Assembly (NCBI GenBank): GCA_015059305.1
Contig: SVAQ01000004.1
Location: 37,664 to 101,663 of the forward strand
Direction of reading: 5' to 3'
DNA: 64,000 nt
DNA from: Bacillota bacterium
GTDB taxonomy: Bacteria; Bacillota_I; Bacilli_A; RF39; UBA660
Part shown: piece after piece, positions 51,854 to 59,796 of the stretch
Layout of the letters: every line of letters begins with the position of its first letter
Position numbering within the stretch: position 1 is the stretch's first letter
Translations under genes and position numbers: made by a program
The notes under the pieces: generated by a model
Database searches by the model: none
Seen by the model: only the letters and a program-made list of their open reading frames with translations
What the model was told of the DNA's origin: nothing

Positions 51854-52224
51854 TTATCCTCCATCTACATTATAAAAGATATCACATAGTTATAGAAAAG
51901 TAAATGTTAAAAGATTATTTCGGCATATTATGCGAATTGATATTAAATCCTAATCAAGATGTATGATTGGCAAATTCTTTATATTTATCAGTCTAGAGCA
52001 AGTAATAGTTATCGCTAATTTTAATAGTTACCCACCTTTCAGTAGATTTAATCGCAACTTTATTATCATCAGAAATTTCTGAAACTAAAAACCCGACGAG
52101 AGTTATTATATTATGGACTATGTTTACCGTAAGTTTATTTATTTTTGGAAAATATAAATCTTATAAAATTATTGTAAAGCCTTTATTTACTTGATAAAAT
52201 ATATAACAAATTAATGGAGCTCGT
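51854..52224 (-). pseudogene. 370-base stretch without an intact gene; short decayed frame
   Basis: On the minus strand a frame at about 51994-52150 reads KINKLTVNIVHNIITLVGFL then VSEISDDNKVAIK, with a stop upstream, no start and no ribosome binding site. The composition looks protein-like. I take it as the remains of a membrane protein gene, with little confidence. The rest of the interval shows only the promoter region of the lipoprotein gene and a GGAG site for the gene at 52225. Confidence 0.35.
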
Positions 52225-53169
52225 ATGATAAATTTTGTTTTATACAATAGTATTTTTGATAATATAATTTTAATTTTTCTAGCAATTAATACAGCATTAA
52301 CACACATAGTAGGTTGGAAAGAGCCTCATACAAAAGAAAGGACTCAAAATAAGAATATTATAATAAATACAAAAATAACTATATTTTCTATTATGCTAGC
52401 AATATTATGCTTAACAACATTTTTGTTATTTTCAACTTTCGTTAAGTTTATTGTTTTTTTTGCTATTCCTAGTATACTTCTTATAAAAAATATATATGAA
52501 ACATATACTAAAAATACCAAACTTTCTACTGACAATAAATTTTCTAGATTATGGTCAGAATATATTTTTCTCTTATTTTTTTCTTCTAATACTCCGGCAA
52601 TTTATATTAAATATTTTTCAAATGTTAATCACACGATTAAAGAAATCACGATTATTTTCTACTTATTATCAAAAATTATTTTATTTATATATTTGTTATT
52701 AATAAATATCGCTATATTTACGTCTAATATGTTTACATTATTTCCTATTCTTATTCATCAACAGGAAAAAATAAAAAGATATTATCAAATAAAAGATTAT
52801 GACTTTTTGTTATTTAGAAAATATAGAAAAAAATGCTTTTTTATTATTGATTCCCTCATATACTTTATTTTGAGTTTACCTACAATTATAATAAATTTTA
52901 TTTATTATATTTTTTTAAAGTTTACAGTTATTCTAAAAAAAATAAATACATGGTTTATTTTAAAAATTCACAATTTTAATAATAACATTAATACTACAAT
53001 AAAAAAAATTACAAATATATCTATTATCATAGCTTTTGCCATAGTATATTATATATTAATTGATAACAAATCCTTGTTTACTGAAATTATTATCGAAAGT
53101 TACCAATTCGCATCGACAGTATTATTAATTCCATTTATATATGACTACATTAAAGCTAATAAAAAGTAA
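52225..53169 (+). CDS. AT-rich multi-pass membrane protein, unknown
   Basis: 314 residues, at least six membrane helices. Ile, Phe, Lys and Asn dominate and codon choice is more A/T-biased than in neighbours. A KEPHTKERTQNKN loop and a basic loop (KIKRYYQIKDYDFLLFRKYRKK) face the cytoplasm. No family recognised. The GGAG-CTCGTATG start is convincing. It is the only plus-strand gene here, beside decayed sequence on both sides, which suggests arrival by transfer. Confidence 0.65.
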   Translation: MINFVLYNSIFDNIILIFLAINTALTHIVGWKEPHTKERTQNKNIIINTKITIFSIMLAILCLTTFLLFSTFVKFIVFFAIPSILLIKNIYETYTKNTKLSTDNKFSRLWSEYIFLLFFSSNTPAIYIKYFSNVNHTIKEITIIFYLLSKIILFIYLLLINIAIFTSNMFTLFPILIHQQEKIKRYYQIKDYDFLLFRKYRKKCFFIIDSLIYFILSLPTIIINFIYYIFLKFTVILKKINTWFILKIHNFNNNINTTIKKITNISIIIAFAIVYYILIDNKSLFTEIIIESYQFASTVLLIPFIYDYIKANKK

Positions 53170-53200
53170 AAAAATTTGTTTATCAGTTATAAATGTTTAT

Positions 53201-53695
53201 TTAATAGCCCTTTATGATTTTTCTCCACTCGAATGCTTTTTCATTTAAACTATATTTAGCATTTAAACTACTCGATGAAGGCAAATATTTATAATTCAAA
53301 TCAAGATTATTCATTTTCAAATATTTTTTAAAACTATCTTCTGCTTTTCTTCCATTTACATAAATATACTTTATACTGTAATTATCTAACAAAGATTTTA
53401 AATCATTGTATTCTTCATTTGCAATATTACTATCTAAGGAGCCGATTCTATTAGCACATTTAATAACATCCCATAAAGCTATATTATGTCTTTTTAAAAA
53501 CGCGATTTTTTGACTATAATCTTCAAATTCAATAAATTTATTTTCAAAAACAAAAGATATCAATTTCCAAAAATGATTATTTTTATTATCATAATATCTT
53601 TGATTTAATATAGATTGATCTCCAGGTAAACTTCCTAATATTAATATTTTAGATTTATTTTCAACAATTGGCTCTAATCCTTTTTTTATATTCAT
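53201..53695 (-). CDS. Hypoxanthine-DNA glycosylase, uracil-DNA glycosylase family 6
   Basis: 164 residues. UDG-fold motifs ILILGSLPGDQSI and RYYDNKNNHFWKLI, then NIALWDVIKCANRIGSLD, and the late LPSSSSLNAKYSLNEKAFEWRKII. This set is characteristic of the UDG family 6 enzymes that remove hypoxanthine from deaminated DNA. The usual DPYP of other UDGs is absent, as expected. Single gene. Assignment by motif. Confidence 0.82.
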   Translation of the reverse strand: MNIKKGLEPIVENKSKILILGSLPGDQSILNQRYYDNKNNHFWKLISFVFENKFIEFEDYSQKIAFLKRHNIALWDVIKCANRIGSLDSNIANEEYNDLKSLLDNYSIKYIYVNGRKAEDSFKKYLKMNNLDLNYKYLPSSSSLNAKYSLNEKAFEWRKIIKGY

Positions 53696-53719
53696 ATTTA
53701 AATTATATCATAAGAATAT

Positions 53720-54185
53720 TTATTTTCTTAATTGAGAAATAACATATTCACCATTAAAATCTTGAGGGTGACGCATAGACTCCACAATCTTTATTGCAGG
53801 GAGGTTTAAAAACTCTATTTAAGGAATACTTGGTACTACAATAAGGTCCTTTAAAAAAAATAAATTAGTTCCTCTGGTGATAATTGGTATAACTTGTAAG
53901 TATCAAAGTCATAATCACTTGTCATTTCATATTCAATGATTGCATCATTAAGACTTATTGTACTAACAGGCCTTACACTATACTCTATTGGTGTATTATA
54001 TAATTCTATTATCTTTTTTCTTTGTTTTCTCCCATTGGTTTAGATTTGTTATATTGGTAAATAATTTATATAAAGTATTATATTGACCGCTCTCGCAAAT
54101 AACTGCTTCTCCACCAACACATACTCTATCGTGACTTAATATATTTCTTACCTGCTTTTCAGTTAAACTAATATTAGGAATTCAG
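53720..54185 (-). pseudogene. Decayed kinase-like gene
   Basis: Fills the stretch between 53695 and 54251, which has no intact gene. Frame A near 54185-54013 reads LTEKQVRNILSHDRV then VCVGGEAVICESGQYNTLYKLF, and frame B near 54030-53860 reads QRKKIIELYNTPIEY then VSTISLNDAIIEYEMTSD and YQLSPEELIYFF. The two join by one frameshift near 54027. GEAVICE...LYKLF and IEYEMT are like the glycine-rich loop, ATP-site Lys and hinge of protein kinase-like proteins common in gut Firmicutes. Only the first lobe is present. A further trace HPQDFNGEYVISQLRK lies near 53730. Start codon gone, stops inside. Confidence 0.6.
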
Positions 54186-54250
54186 CTCATTATACACCCT
54201 AAACTTCAGGGATGTATTATAGCACAAAGTAAAACAATATTGTTTAAAAA

Positions 54251-55285
54251 CTATTTTTGTAGAGACTTAATAATAAAATTATATTTTTGATATTGCGCAT
54301 CTGAATAGTCAATATATTTATCAAGTGCTAATCTATATAAAATAAAACACATAGGATATTCCATTTTAGCATCATAATTATTTATTTTTTTTAAAACGAT
54401 TGATTCATAATACTCATTATTAACCATCCAATTTAAGGCCTGAGCATCAGCTCTATCTTCACACTTTTCGTTGTCATATGAAACTAAATTTGTCGATTTT
54501 GCTTTATTGAAATCGCTTTTACAGTGAGCCAATTCATGAAGCAATGCGTAATAGATATCAGCAATGCGTTTATATTTGCGAGTCAAATAAATTGATGGAA
54601 TATTTTTATTAACTTTAAAAGCACCTCTTATCTTGGACCCTGGCAAATCATCCTGAATCACCAATTTAATACCATAAGTATTAAATTCATTTATTAATTC
54701 ATCCTCTTCGAACTTTCCTTTTTGTGCACAATCCAAAATAAATTCCACAAGATGTTGTATATTTTTTTTAGTATACCCGCTAACAATTTGCTTAGAAGCA
54801 ATTTTATAACATTTCTCCAACCAAATCATTAACATTTCAGTTTTATCATTTTTACTTTTATATAATATATTTTTATCTATCTTATACAAATTTGAAGGAT
54901 TTGATACTCTTAAATACTTTAAAATGTCCATCATAACATGCATCTTATCATCAACATAAGTAAAATTAATCCATTTATTTTTAATTAACTCTTTATACGA
55001 AAATTTATTCAAATATTGTGTAAGAGTAATATTTTTTTCATTTAAAAAGATTTTAATATTTTCTTCAATTCGATAATTTTGTTCAATGTTTATAATATAA
55101 TCTACAGGAATATTTGTCACTATAGATATCGCTTGAATAACTGCTGTCGTTAATTCCAATTCCCCAGATAATATATCAATTAAATGCTTTGGAGTAATTC
55201 CAATTCGAGCCGCAAATTCCTTATTCGAAATATTTCTATCATCTAAATAATCTTTTAATATTTCAGCAAATCTTATATGAGTCAT
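54251..55285 (-). CDS. XRE regulator-metallopeptidase (HigA/ImmA-type antitoxin)
   Basis: 344 residues. N-terminal helix-turn-helix (RNISNKEFAARIGITPKHLIDILSG) at about 17-60, a helical middle of 120 residues, then an ImmA/IrrE zincin domain with YYALLHELAHCKSDF (HExxH) and EDRADAQALNWM carrying the third zinc ligand. Such fusions act as antitoxin/repressor in higBA- or relE-linked modules. The toxin gene lies ten bases upstream, reversed from the classical antitoxin-first order but normal for HigBA. The helix-turn-helix probably reads the palindrome at 55707. Confidence 0.88.
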   Translation of the reverse strand: MTHIRFAEILKDYLDDRNISNKEFAARIGITPKHLIDILSGELELTTAVIQAISIVTNIPVDYIINIEQNYRIEENIKIFLNEKNITLTQYLNKFSYKELIKNKWINFTYVDDKMHVMMDILKYLRVSNPSNLYKIDKNILYKSKNDKTEMLMIWLEKCYKIASKQIVSGYTKKNIQHLVEFILDCAQKGKFEEDELINEFNTYGIKLVIQDDLPGSKIRGAFKVNKNIPSIYLTRKYKRIADIYYALLHELAHCKSDFNKAKSTNLVSYDNEKCEDRADAQALNWMVNNEYYESIVLKKINNYDAKMEYPMCFILYRLALDKYIDYSDAQYQKYNFIIKSLQK

Positions 55286-55295
55286 TTTATCACCT

Positions 55296-55628
55296 TTAAA
55301 CTTTCCTTAAATACCGTTTGAAATCTTCATAATGTTCGTCAGATATAAATTCAAGCTGTATAGTACACTCATCTATAGTCGTAAATAAAAGTCTATATTT
55401 TCCCACTTTAGAATTTTTATCAATTCCAAATCGATAATAGCCGGATAAATCTGAAGACAGTTCTTTAAACCCATATAATTTTGAAATGTCACTATGTTTT
55501 AATTCTTTAAAATTTTTCACAGCTTCAATATGTGACAAAACTTTATCAAGCTTTTTTTGAACATCAAAATTATTTTTAATCTTCCTTTTCGTATTCTTAT
55601 AACCTGTTGTTTCTATGATAGTCATCAT
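55296..55628 (-). CDS. RelE/HigB-type toxin
   Basis: 110 residues from the ATG at 55626-55628, preceded by AAGGAG at nine bases; 26 upstream in-frame codons cross the operator and are not used. Fold pattern of the RelE superfamily: an N-terminal helical part (KKLDKVLSHIEAVKNFKELKHSDI), then FKELSSDLSGYYRFGIDKN, KYRLLFTTIDECTIQLEFIS and EDFKRYLRK. The Arg and Tyr in GYYRFGI and KYRLLF fit a ribosome-dependent mRNase but I cannot prove activity. Toxin-first pair with the XRE-metallopeptidase. Confidence 0.8.
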   Translation of the reverse strand: MMTIIETTGYKNTKRKIKNNFDVQKKLDKVLSHIEAVKNFKELKHSDISKLYGFKELSSDLSGYYRFGIDKNSKVGKYRLLFTTIDECTIQLEFISDEHYEDFKRYLRKV

Positions 55629-55706
55629 TTGCACTATCTCCTTCCTTCTGTCTCCTTTCTCATAAATCCACCCTACTATTACATCAATGTTCCAAACACC
55701 AATCAC

Positions 55707-55739
55707 ACATATATTAACTTATATGTTAATATATGTCAA
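55707..55739 (-). promoter_or_regulatory. Promoter and palindromic operator of the toxin-antitoxin pair
   Basis: A perfect inverted repeat ACATATATTAAC-6-GTTAATATATGT spans 55707-55736. It overlaps a canonical promoter on the minus strand: TTGACA at 55734-55739, 17 bases, TAATAT. Binding of the XRE antitoxin here would block transcription, giving autorepression. Confidence 0.85.
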
Positions 55740-55772
55740 GAAAGAAATGTACATTCTTTGTATTTTTATTGT

Positions 55773-55880
55773 TTTTTTGGATACTTATAAATTTGATCAA
55801 CTAATTTTAAACAAAAACACTCTCCATCGAAAAAAACAAACAACGATTTATCTCTAATAATAGCGTTGAGCACTTCATTT
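55773..55880 (-). pseudogene. Short frame, possible gene remnant
   Basis: A 35-codon frame reading VLNAIIRDKSLFVFFDGE then CFCLKLVDQIYKYPKKQ, starting at a GTG without a clear ribosome binding site. It looks protein-like but too short, so I take it for a remnant. A second, 23-codon frame with an AGAAGGG site overlaps in another frame. Confidence 0.25.
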
Positions 55881-55891
55881 TAGTTCCCTTC

Positions 55892-55920
55892 TAAAAAAAA
55901 CAATGCCTAACAGCATTGCA
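55892..55920 (-). terminator. Terminator of the YitT gene
   Basis: Stem CAATGC/GCATTG with a six-base loop followed by eight T on the minus strand. Confidence 0.9.
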
Positions 55921-55927
55921 TTCTTAA

Positions 55928-56806
55928 CTAAAACTTCTTTTCAAATTCCCCTTTGATACCTACACCGTCACTTTTAACCATGAATGCGTCAAAGTCACAT
56001 TCTTTTATTTTTCTTTCAAGTTTTATAAGTTCATATTTGCTAAGAGCAGTATAGATAATATATGTTCTAGAATCATCATAACCGCCTTTTGCATCCCAAT
56101 AGGTAAAATCTCTATTTAATTCATTCTTAATATAATTGTTGATATCTTTCGGATTTTTCTTACAGAAGATAAATGCTGTTGAACAAATATTTTGTTCATG
56201 CATCTTATCAATAGTTAAGCTATCTACAAAAGAATAAACAATTGAATAAATCATTGTTTCAATTCCATACATAATACCGGCGATTGTAAATGTAAAAATA
56301 TTGATAACTAAACCTAATTTACCTACAGATAATTCATTATTCTTTTTCGCAAGCATAAGGCCTACGATATCAGTTCCACCCGTTGAAGCTCCACTTGAAA
56401 GAACAATTCCCAGTCCTGCACCTCCGAGTAAACCACCAACAAGTACATTAGTAAGTAAATCATTAACAACAGCGTTCGTAGGGATTAAAGAAAGCATAAC
56501 AGTTTGAATTGATATGACTATTAGAGTTCTTAAAAAGAAAGGTTTGCTAATATTTTTATAAGCAATAAAGAATAAAGGAATATTCATTATATAATATAAA
56601 ATACCACTGAAGTCAAAATTAACTTTAAGGCCAAATACATCAATAATAACACTTCTTATTAACTGAGAAATACCAAGTACTCCTCCAGTATATAAACTAT
56701 TTGGTACTATAAAAACATTAACTGCTATACAAAACATTAAAGATCCAAGGATCATTTTAATAATATCTTTAAAATTCCAATCAATTAATTTTATAAGTTT
56801 CTTCAT
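55928..56806 (-). CDS. YitT-family membrane protein (DUF161/DUF2179)
   Basis: 292 residues from the ATG at 56804-56806 (GAAGGATG upstream); 13 earlier in-frame codons are unlikely. Five or six membrane helices with the family blocks NVFIVPNSLYTGGVLGISQLI, GLLGGAGLGIVLSSGASTGGTDI and FVDSLT, then a C-terminal DUF2179 cytoplasmic domain (STAFIFCKKNPKDINNYIKNELNRDFTYWDAKGGY). Members may be transporters or regulators of unknown ligand. Single gene with terminator. Confidence 0.92.
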   Translation of the reverse strand: MKKLIKLIDWNFKDIIKMILGSLMFCIAVNVFIVPNSLYTGGVLGISQLIRSVIIDVFGLKVNFDFSGILYYIMNIPLFFIAYKNISKPFFLRTLIVISIQTVMLSLIPTNAVVNDLLTNVLVGGLLGGAGLGIVLSSGASTGGTDIVGLMLAKKNNELSVGKLGLVINIFTFTIAGIMYGIETMIYSIVYSFVDSLTIDKMHEQNICSTAFIFCKKNPKDINNYIKNELNRDFTYWDAKGGYDDSRTYIIYTALSKYELIKLERKIKECDFDAFMVKSDGVGIKGEFEKKF

Positions 56807-56849
56807 AACAACACATCCTTCTTTGCGGTTAAATAATTTTAACATATTA

Positions 56850-56888
56850 AAAGAAAAAGTAAAGATGTTTTTAAGAATCTTTACTTTG
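56850..56888 (-). terminator. Terminator of the 56901-58751 cluster
   Basis: Stem AAAGTAAAGAT/ATCTTTACTTT with ten-base loop and T-run on the minus strand. Confidence 0.85.
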
Positions 56889-56900
56889 CAATTTTAAATA

Positions 56901-57104
56901 TTAATCTTTAAATATATTAACTAATCTATCTTTGGCTTCTTGAACTAGTTTTATTTGTTCCTCTAAGTATTGTTCTTCATTTAATGTATTTATCTCAGAA
57001 TTTGCATACTCATTAGTTTTACCATCTATAATATCAATAACGGATAATAACATCCTTATTTGTAAATTCAAAGCATTTCTTTTTTCTTCAACTTTATCTA
57101 TCAT
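56901..57104 (-). CDS. Small coiled-coil protein, last gene of a four-gene cluster
   Basis: 67 residues, all-helical and acidic (KVEEKRNALNLQIRMLL and TLNEEQYLEEQIKLVQEAKDRL). Heptad-like spacing of Leu/Ile suggests a coiled coil. AAGGTAAAAAATT precedes the ATG, and 14 bases separate it from the gene at 57119. No family recognised. No membrane helix and no Cys. Confidence 0.7.
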   Translation of the reverse strand: MIDKVEEKRNALNLQIRMLLSVIDIIDGKTNEYANSEINTLNEEQYLEEQIKLVQEAKDRLVNIFKD

Positions 57105-57118
57105 AATTTTTTACCTTG

Positions 57119-57748
57119 TTAACTACCATCTTTTTTTAGCATTTCTTCGTATTCTTCTTTACTATGATAAGGAACATCTAAATCAGTTATTTTAAATCTA
57201 GTTTCAGCAAATTCAGAAAACTTCATTGCTAAAGACTTATCCTCTAAAGCTGCATAATATCTTAAATATGCTGCATATATAGTAATTGATTTTCCTTCAT
57301 TTTGTCTTTCATATGCTATTAATTCTTTAGGAACATTAGGCAACCTTTCTAAATATTCAAGAAAAGATATCTTATCAAGACTTCCGACTACTATTTCTGC
57401 TTCATATTTTTGTCTAAGACTAGTTCTAAAAATTGTTAGTTGTTCATTAAGAACAATTTCTTTAGTTTCTTCATTAGCATTATTTGGTACACTTGTTTCA
57501 ACGACAGTTTGGTCTCTTTTTTCCTCGGATGTTATATCAATTCTATATTCAGGTCGATTTAATTTATCATATTTTTTTAATATTTCTGTCATTTCATTTT
57601 TTCTAGTAGCTATTTCATTATAATATTTTTCTAAATTACCGTCATATCCTCTTTCTTTATCATATTCAATTAATTTTTTGATTTCTTGAATTTGATCATA
57701 TAATTCATTTAGTCTTTTATCTGCTACAACATATTCATTAAGCCCCAC
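57119..57748 (-). CDS. Helical orphan protein of the coiled-coil cluster
   Basis: 209 residues. Coiled-coil N-terminal third (ADKRLNELYDQIQEIKKLIEYDKERGYDG, YYNEIATRKNEMTEILKKYD), a Thr/Asn/Glu linker, then a helical C-terminal domain (FRTSLRQKYEAEIVV, ISFLEYLERLPNVPKELIAYER, YAAYLRYYAALEDKSLAMKF). GTG start with no clear ribosome binding site, three bases after the stop of the 57752 gene, so translation should be coupled. No known family. Confidence 0.65.
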   Translation of the reverse strand: MGLNEYVVADKRLNELYDQIQEIKKLIEYDKERGYDGNLEKYYNEIATRKNEMTEILKKYDKLNRPEYRIDITSEEKRDQTVVETSVPNNANEETKEIVLNEQLTIFRTSLRQKYEAEIVVGSLDKISFLEYLERLPNVPKELIAYERQNEGKSITIYAAYLRYYAALEDKSLAMKFSEFAETRFKITDLDVPYHSKEEYEEMLKKDGS

Positions 57749-57751
57749 ACT

Positions 57752-58249
57752 TTAGCATAGTTTTTCTGCCGCAATAAAATATTGTTCAATTTTAGCATTT
57801 TGCACATCTATTAATTGCTCAAATATTTTGAAAATTTCAGTTTCTCTTACAACACTTTTTGAAAAGGCTTCTAAGACTGTTTTTAAATATCTAACCTCTT
57901 TAGAAAGTGTTATTACTTGTTCATAATTTCTTGTAATTTCATTTCTATCAGAAACACTTATTATAGGTTTATATGTTTCAATTTTCTCATCTTGTGGAGG
58001 TTTAAAAATTCCTACCGCTCTAATTCCACTTAACGCTTTTTGAGCCATTTCAGATAAATTTTGATTACTATTAAAATGTTTTAATGCATTATTTATAAGA
58101 TTTATATCAATTCCATAACCTTCAAGATTAATTTTGGTTTTGTGCTTATGTGTTCCTTTGTCCACTAAATCAAAATATAAACTTTGTAGTAAATTTTGTG
58201 ATGAAAATTGTGAATGTTCAGCAAACAATTTTTTAAAGTACCCCCCCAT
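57752..58249 (-). CDS. Orphan protein whose start codon lies in a G7 tract
   Basis: 165 residues. The reading frame begins ATG GGG GGG TAC: the seven G at 58241-58247 include the last base of the start codon. There is no ribosome binding site upstream. The protein is helical with a basic middle (DKGTHKHKTKINLEGYGIDINLINNALKHF) and a coiled-coil end (ITRNYEQVITLSKEVRYLKTVLEAFSKSVVRETEIFKIFEQLIDVQNAK). No known family. A change of the tract by one base would frame-shift the product at once, so its synthesis might be phase-variable. Confidence 0.6.
   Translation of the reverse strand: MGGYFKKLFAEHSQFSSQNLLQSLYFDLVDKGTHKHKTKINLEGYGIDINLINNALKHFNSNQNLSEMAQKALSGIRAVGIFKPPQDEKIETYKPIISVSDRNEITRNYEQVITLSKEVRYLKTVLEAFSKSVVRETEIFKIFEQLIDVQNAKIEQYFIAAEKLC
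58241..58247 (-). repeat. Homopolymeric G7 tract at a start codon
   Basis: Seven consecutive G on the minus strand inside very AT-rich DNA, fused to the ATG of the 57752 gene. Confidence 0.95.
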
Positions 58250-58301
58250 TTTTTGAAAGATGAAAACTTTTCTTTAACGGATTACCACTAGCATTTAACT
58301 T

Positions 58302-58751
58302 TCATTCTAGCAGTTTGCTAACTTCTGCATTTATTTTTTGAATATCTATAAAAAATCCGTTATCGATAGTTAAGACTCTTTTTTCAAAATTATTTTTATA
58401 CTCAACATAAGTGTTAGTAGATATCCATCTAGTGTTTGGTTCATCATATGGATGTAATCCTTTATTTATAAAATGGATTAACTCAGCTATTAAAACCTTT
58501 TGTATAGCAATTTTTTCTACAGTCAAAACTTTTATATGAACTTCAGCAAGTACATTACCAACATAATTTGATTCTTCATATAACTTTTTGATTATTTTGT
58601 CTATTTCTTCAATTCTCTTTTTGTTAGCAGAACTAGGAGACTTTTCTAATTTTGATTTTTCTTCTTCAAGTTCTTTTATTTTATTAACATAATAGTCTGT
58701 TGTAAATGATTTAATAAACTCTTCTGAAGATATTTCTTTAATCACGGCCAT
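58302..58751 (-). CDS. Coiled-coil orphan protein, first gene of the cluster
   Basis: 149 residues. Lys/Glu-rich coiled coil (FTTDYYVNKIKELEEEKSKLEKSPSSANKKRIEEIDKIIKKLYEESN), then a helical hydrophobic part (VGNVLAEVHIKVLTVEKIAIQKVLIAELIHFINKG) and a short tail with NTRWISTNTYVEYKNNFEKR. AAGGTTACTATT precedes the ATG. The 50 bases between its stop and the G7 start of the next gene hold no promoter that I can see. No family recognised. Confidence 0.7.
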   Translation of the reverse strand: MAVIKEISSEEFIKSFTTDYYVNKIKELEEEKSKLEKSPSSANKKRIEEIDKIIKKLYEESNYVGNVLAEVHIKVLTVEKIAIQKVLIAELIHFINKGLHPYDEPNTRWISTNTYVEYKNNFEKRVLTIDNGFFIDIQKINAEVSKLLE

Positions 58752-59179
58752 AATAGTAACCTTCTTTCTTTTATATCAAAAAACATTTACTCAATTTAAG
58801 TATAATAAGTAATAAACACTTGTTCAATTTTTAAATCATTTTATTTATTATTTATAAGATAAAGTTTTTATATCATCCTTTAAATTGATAAAAAATACTT
58901 TATTATAATTTAACATTATTTTTATAGAAAATTTAAAACCGAGACATTCGTCTCATCAATATTCAAGTTTTCAGTATTTTATTATATATATTTTTGCCAT
59001 TAAAACATTATTATACAAGTAAAATTTCAAACAAAAAAACTTAACTAAAAAATTTAATAATTTTATGTAAAAAAAAAGAAAAAATTGTCGAATTATGTTA
59101 TAATTTCATCATAGGGTAGAAGAATTAATTATTACAATACTCTTCTCTAGCCTAGCATCAAAATAATAGGAGGTGAAAA
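58752..59179. other. AT-rich intergenic stretch with promoter of the SipW-type operon
   Basis: No gene. Very A/T-rich between divergent units. It holds an extended -10 promoter (next entry) and, at 59114-59155, an imperfect inverted repeat TAGGGTAGAAGA/TCTTCTCTAGCCTA in the leader before the GGAGGTG site. Nothing else is recognisable. Confidence 0.6.
59096..59155 (+). promoter_or_regulatory. Extended -10 promoter and leader hairpin of the SipW-type operon
   Basis: TGTTATAAT at 59096-59104 forms an extended -10; no good -35 is seen. The transcript would begin near 59111 and its first bases form the hairpin GGGTAGAAGA/TCTTCTCTAGCC. Confidence 0.5.
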
Positions 59180-59764
59180 ATGAGAAAAAGAAAGACCTTT
59201 ATTGGGATGTTTATAATAATTGCTATATTAATACTAGGTGTTGGATATGCTGCAATTAATGGTATTGAACTATTTGTAAACGGTACTGCTAATGTTAAAG
59301 CTAACGCAGATTTTACAGTTGAATACGATACAGATCATACTGTTGCTTTATCTACAACCGAAAAAGTTGAATGGACTTCTGGTGATGTTGCTGTTGTTTC
59401 AGGAGAATATACTGATTCTACAAGTGCTACTATGACAGTTTATTTAGATTCAACTCATAGAAATGCTTCAGCAGTTTATAAAATTGTAAACAAAAGCCAA
59501 GAATTAAAAGCAACTGTAGACGCTAATGTAAGTTCTGGAATAAGTGGTAATAATACACCTGCAGAATATTTATCAGTTTCTGAAAATTTATATTCAAATG
59601 CAGATTGTACTACACCACTTGCTACTGATACAAAATTAGCTCCAGGAGAAGTTGCATATTTAAAAGTAGAAGTTAGTTTGACAAAATTACCAGTTGAAGA
59701 TATTAGTAATGCTACTTTTACTATTACAGTAGATGCATCTCCAGCTGATTCTAACGATTTATAA
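59180..59764 (+). CDS. SipW-dependent-type secreted protein (TasA/CalY-like)
   Basis: 194 residues. Signal peptide of the SipW-substrate kind: KRKTFIGMFIIIAILILGVGYAA, where L-G-x-G-Y-A-A is the typical end. The mature part (about 165 residues) is acidic, Thr/Ser/Ala-rich and beta-like, with NGTANVKANADFTVEYD and LAPGEVAYLKVEVSLTKLP. No Cys pair except one Cys, no LPxTG. This architecture is that of TasA/camelysin fibre subunits. AGGAGGTG precedes the ATG. First gene of the operon; its processing by the signal peptidase next door is inferred. Possible adhesive or biofilm fibre. Confidence 0.85.
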   Translation: MRKRKTFIGMFIIIAILILGVGYAAINGIELFVNGTANVKANADFTVEYDTDHTVALSTTEKVEWTSGDVAVVSGEYTDSTSATMTVYLDSTHRNASAVYKIVNKSQELKATVDANVSSGISGNNTPAEYLSVSENLYSNADCTTPLATDTKLAPGEVAYLKVEVSLTKLPVEDISNATFTITVDASPADSNDL

Positions 59765-59796
59765 TCATTTTTGGGAGAAAGTAGGCAAGAAAAAAA

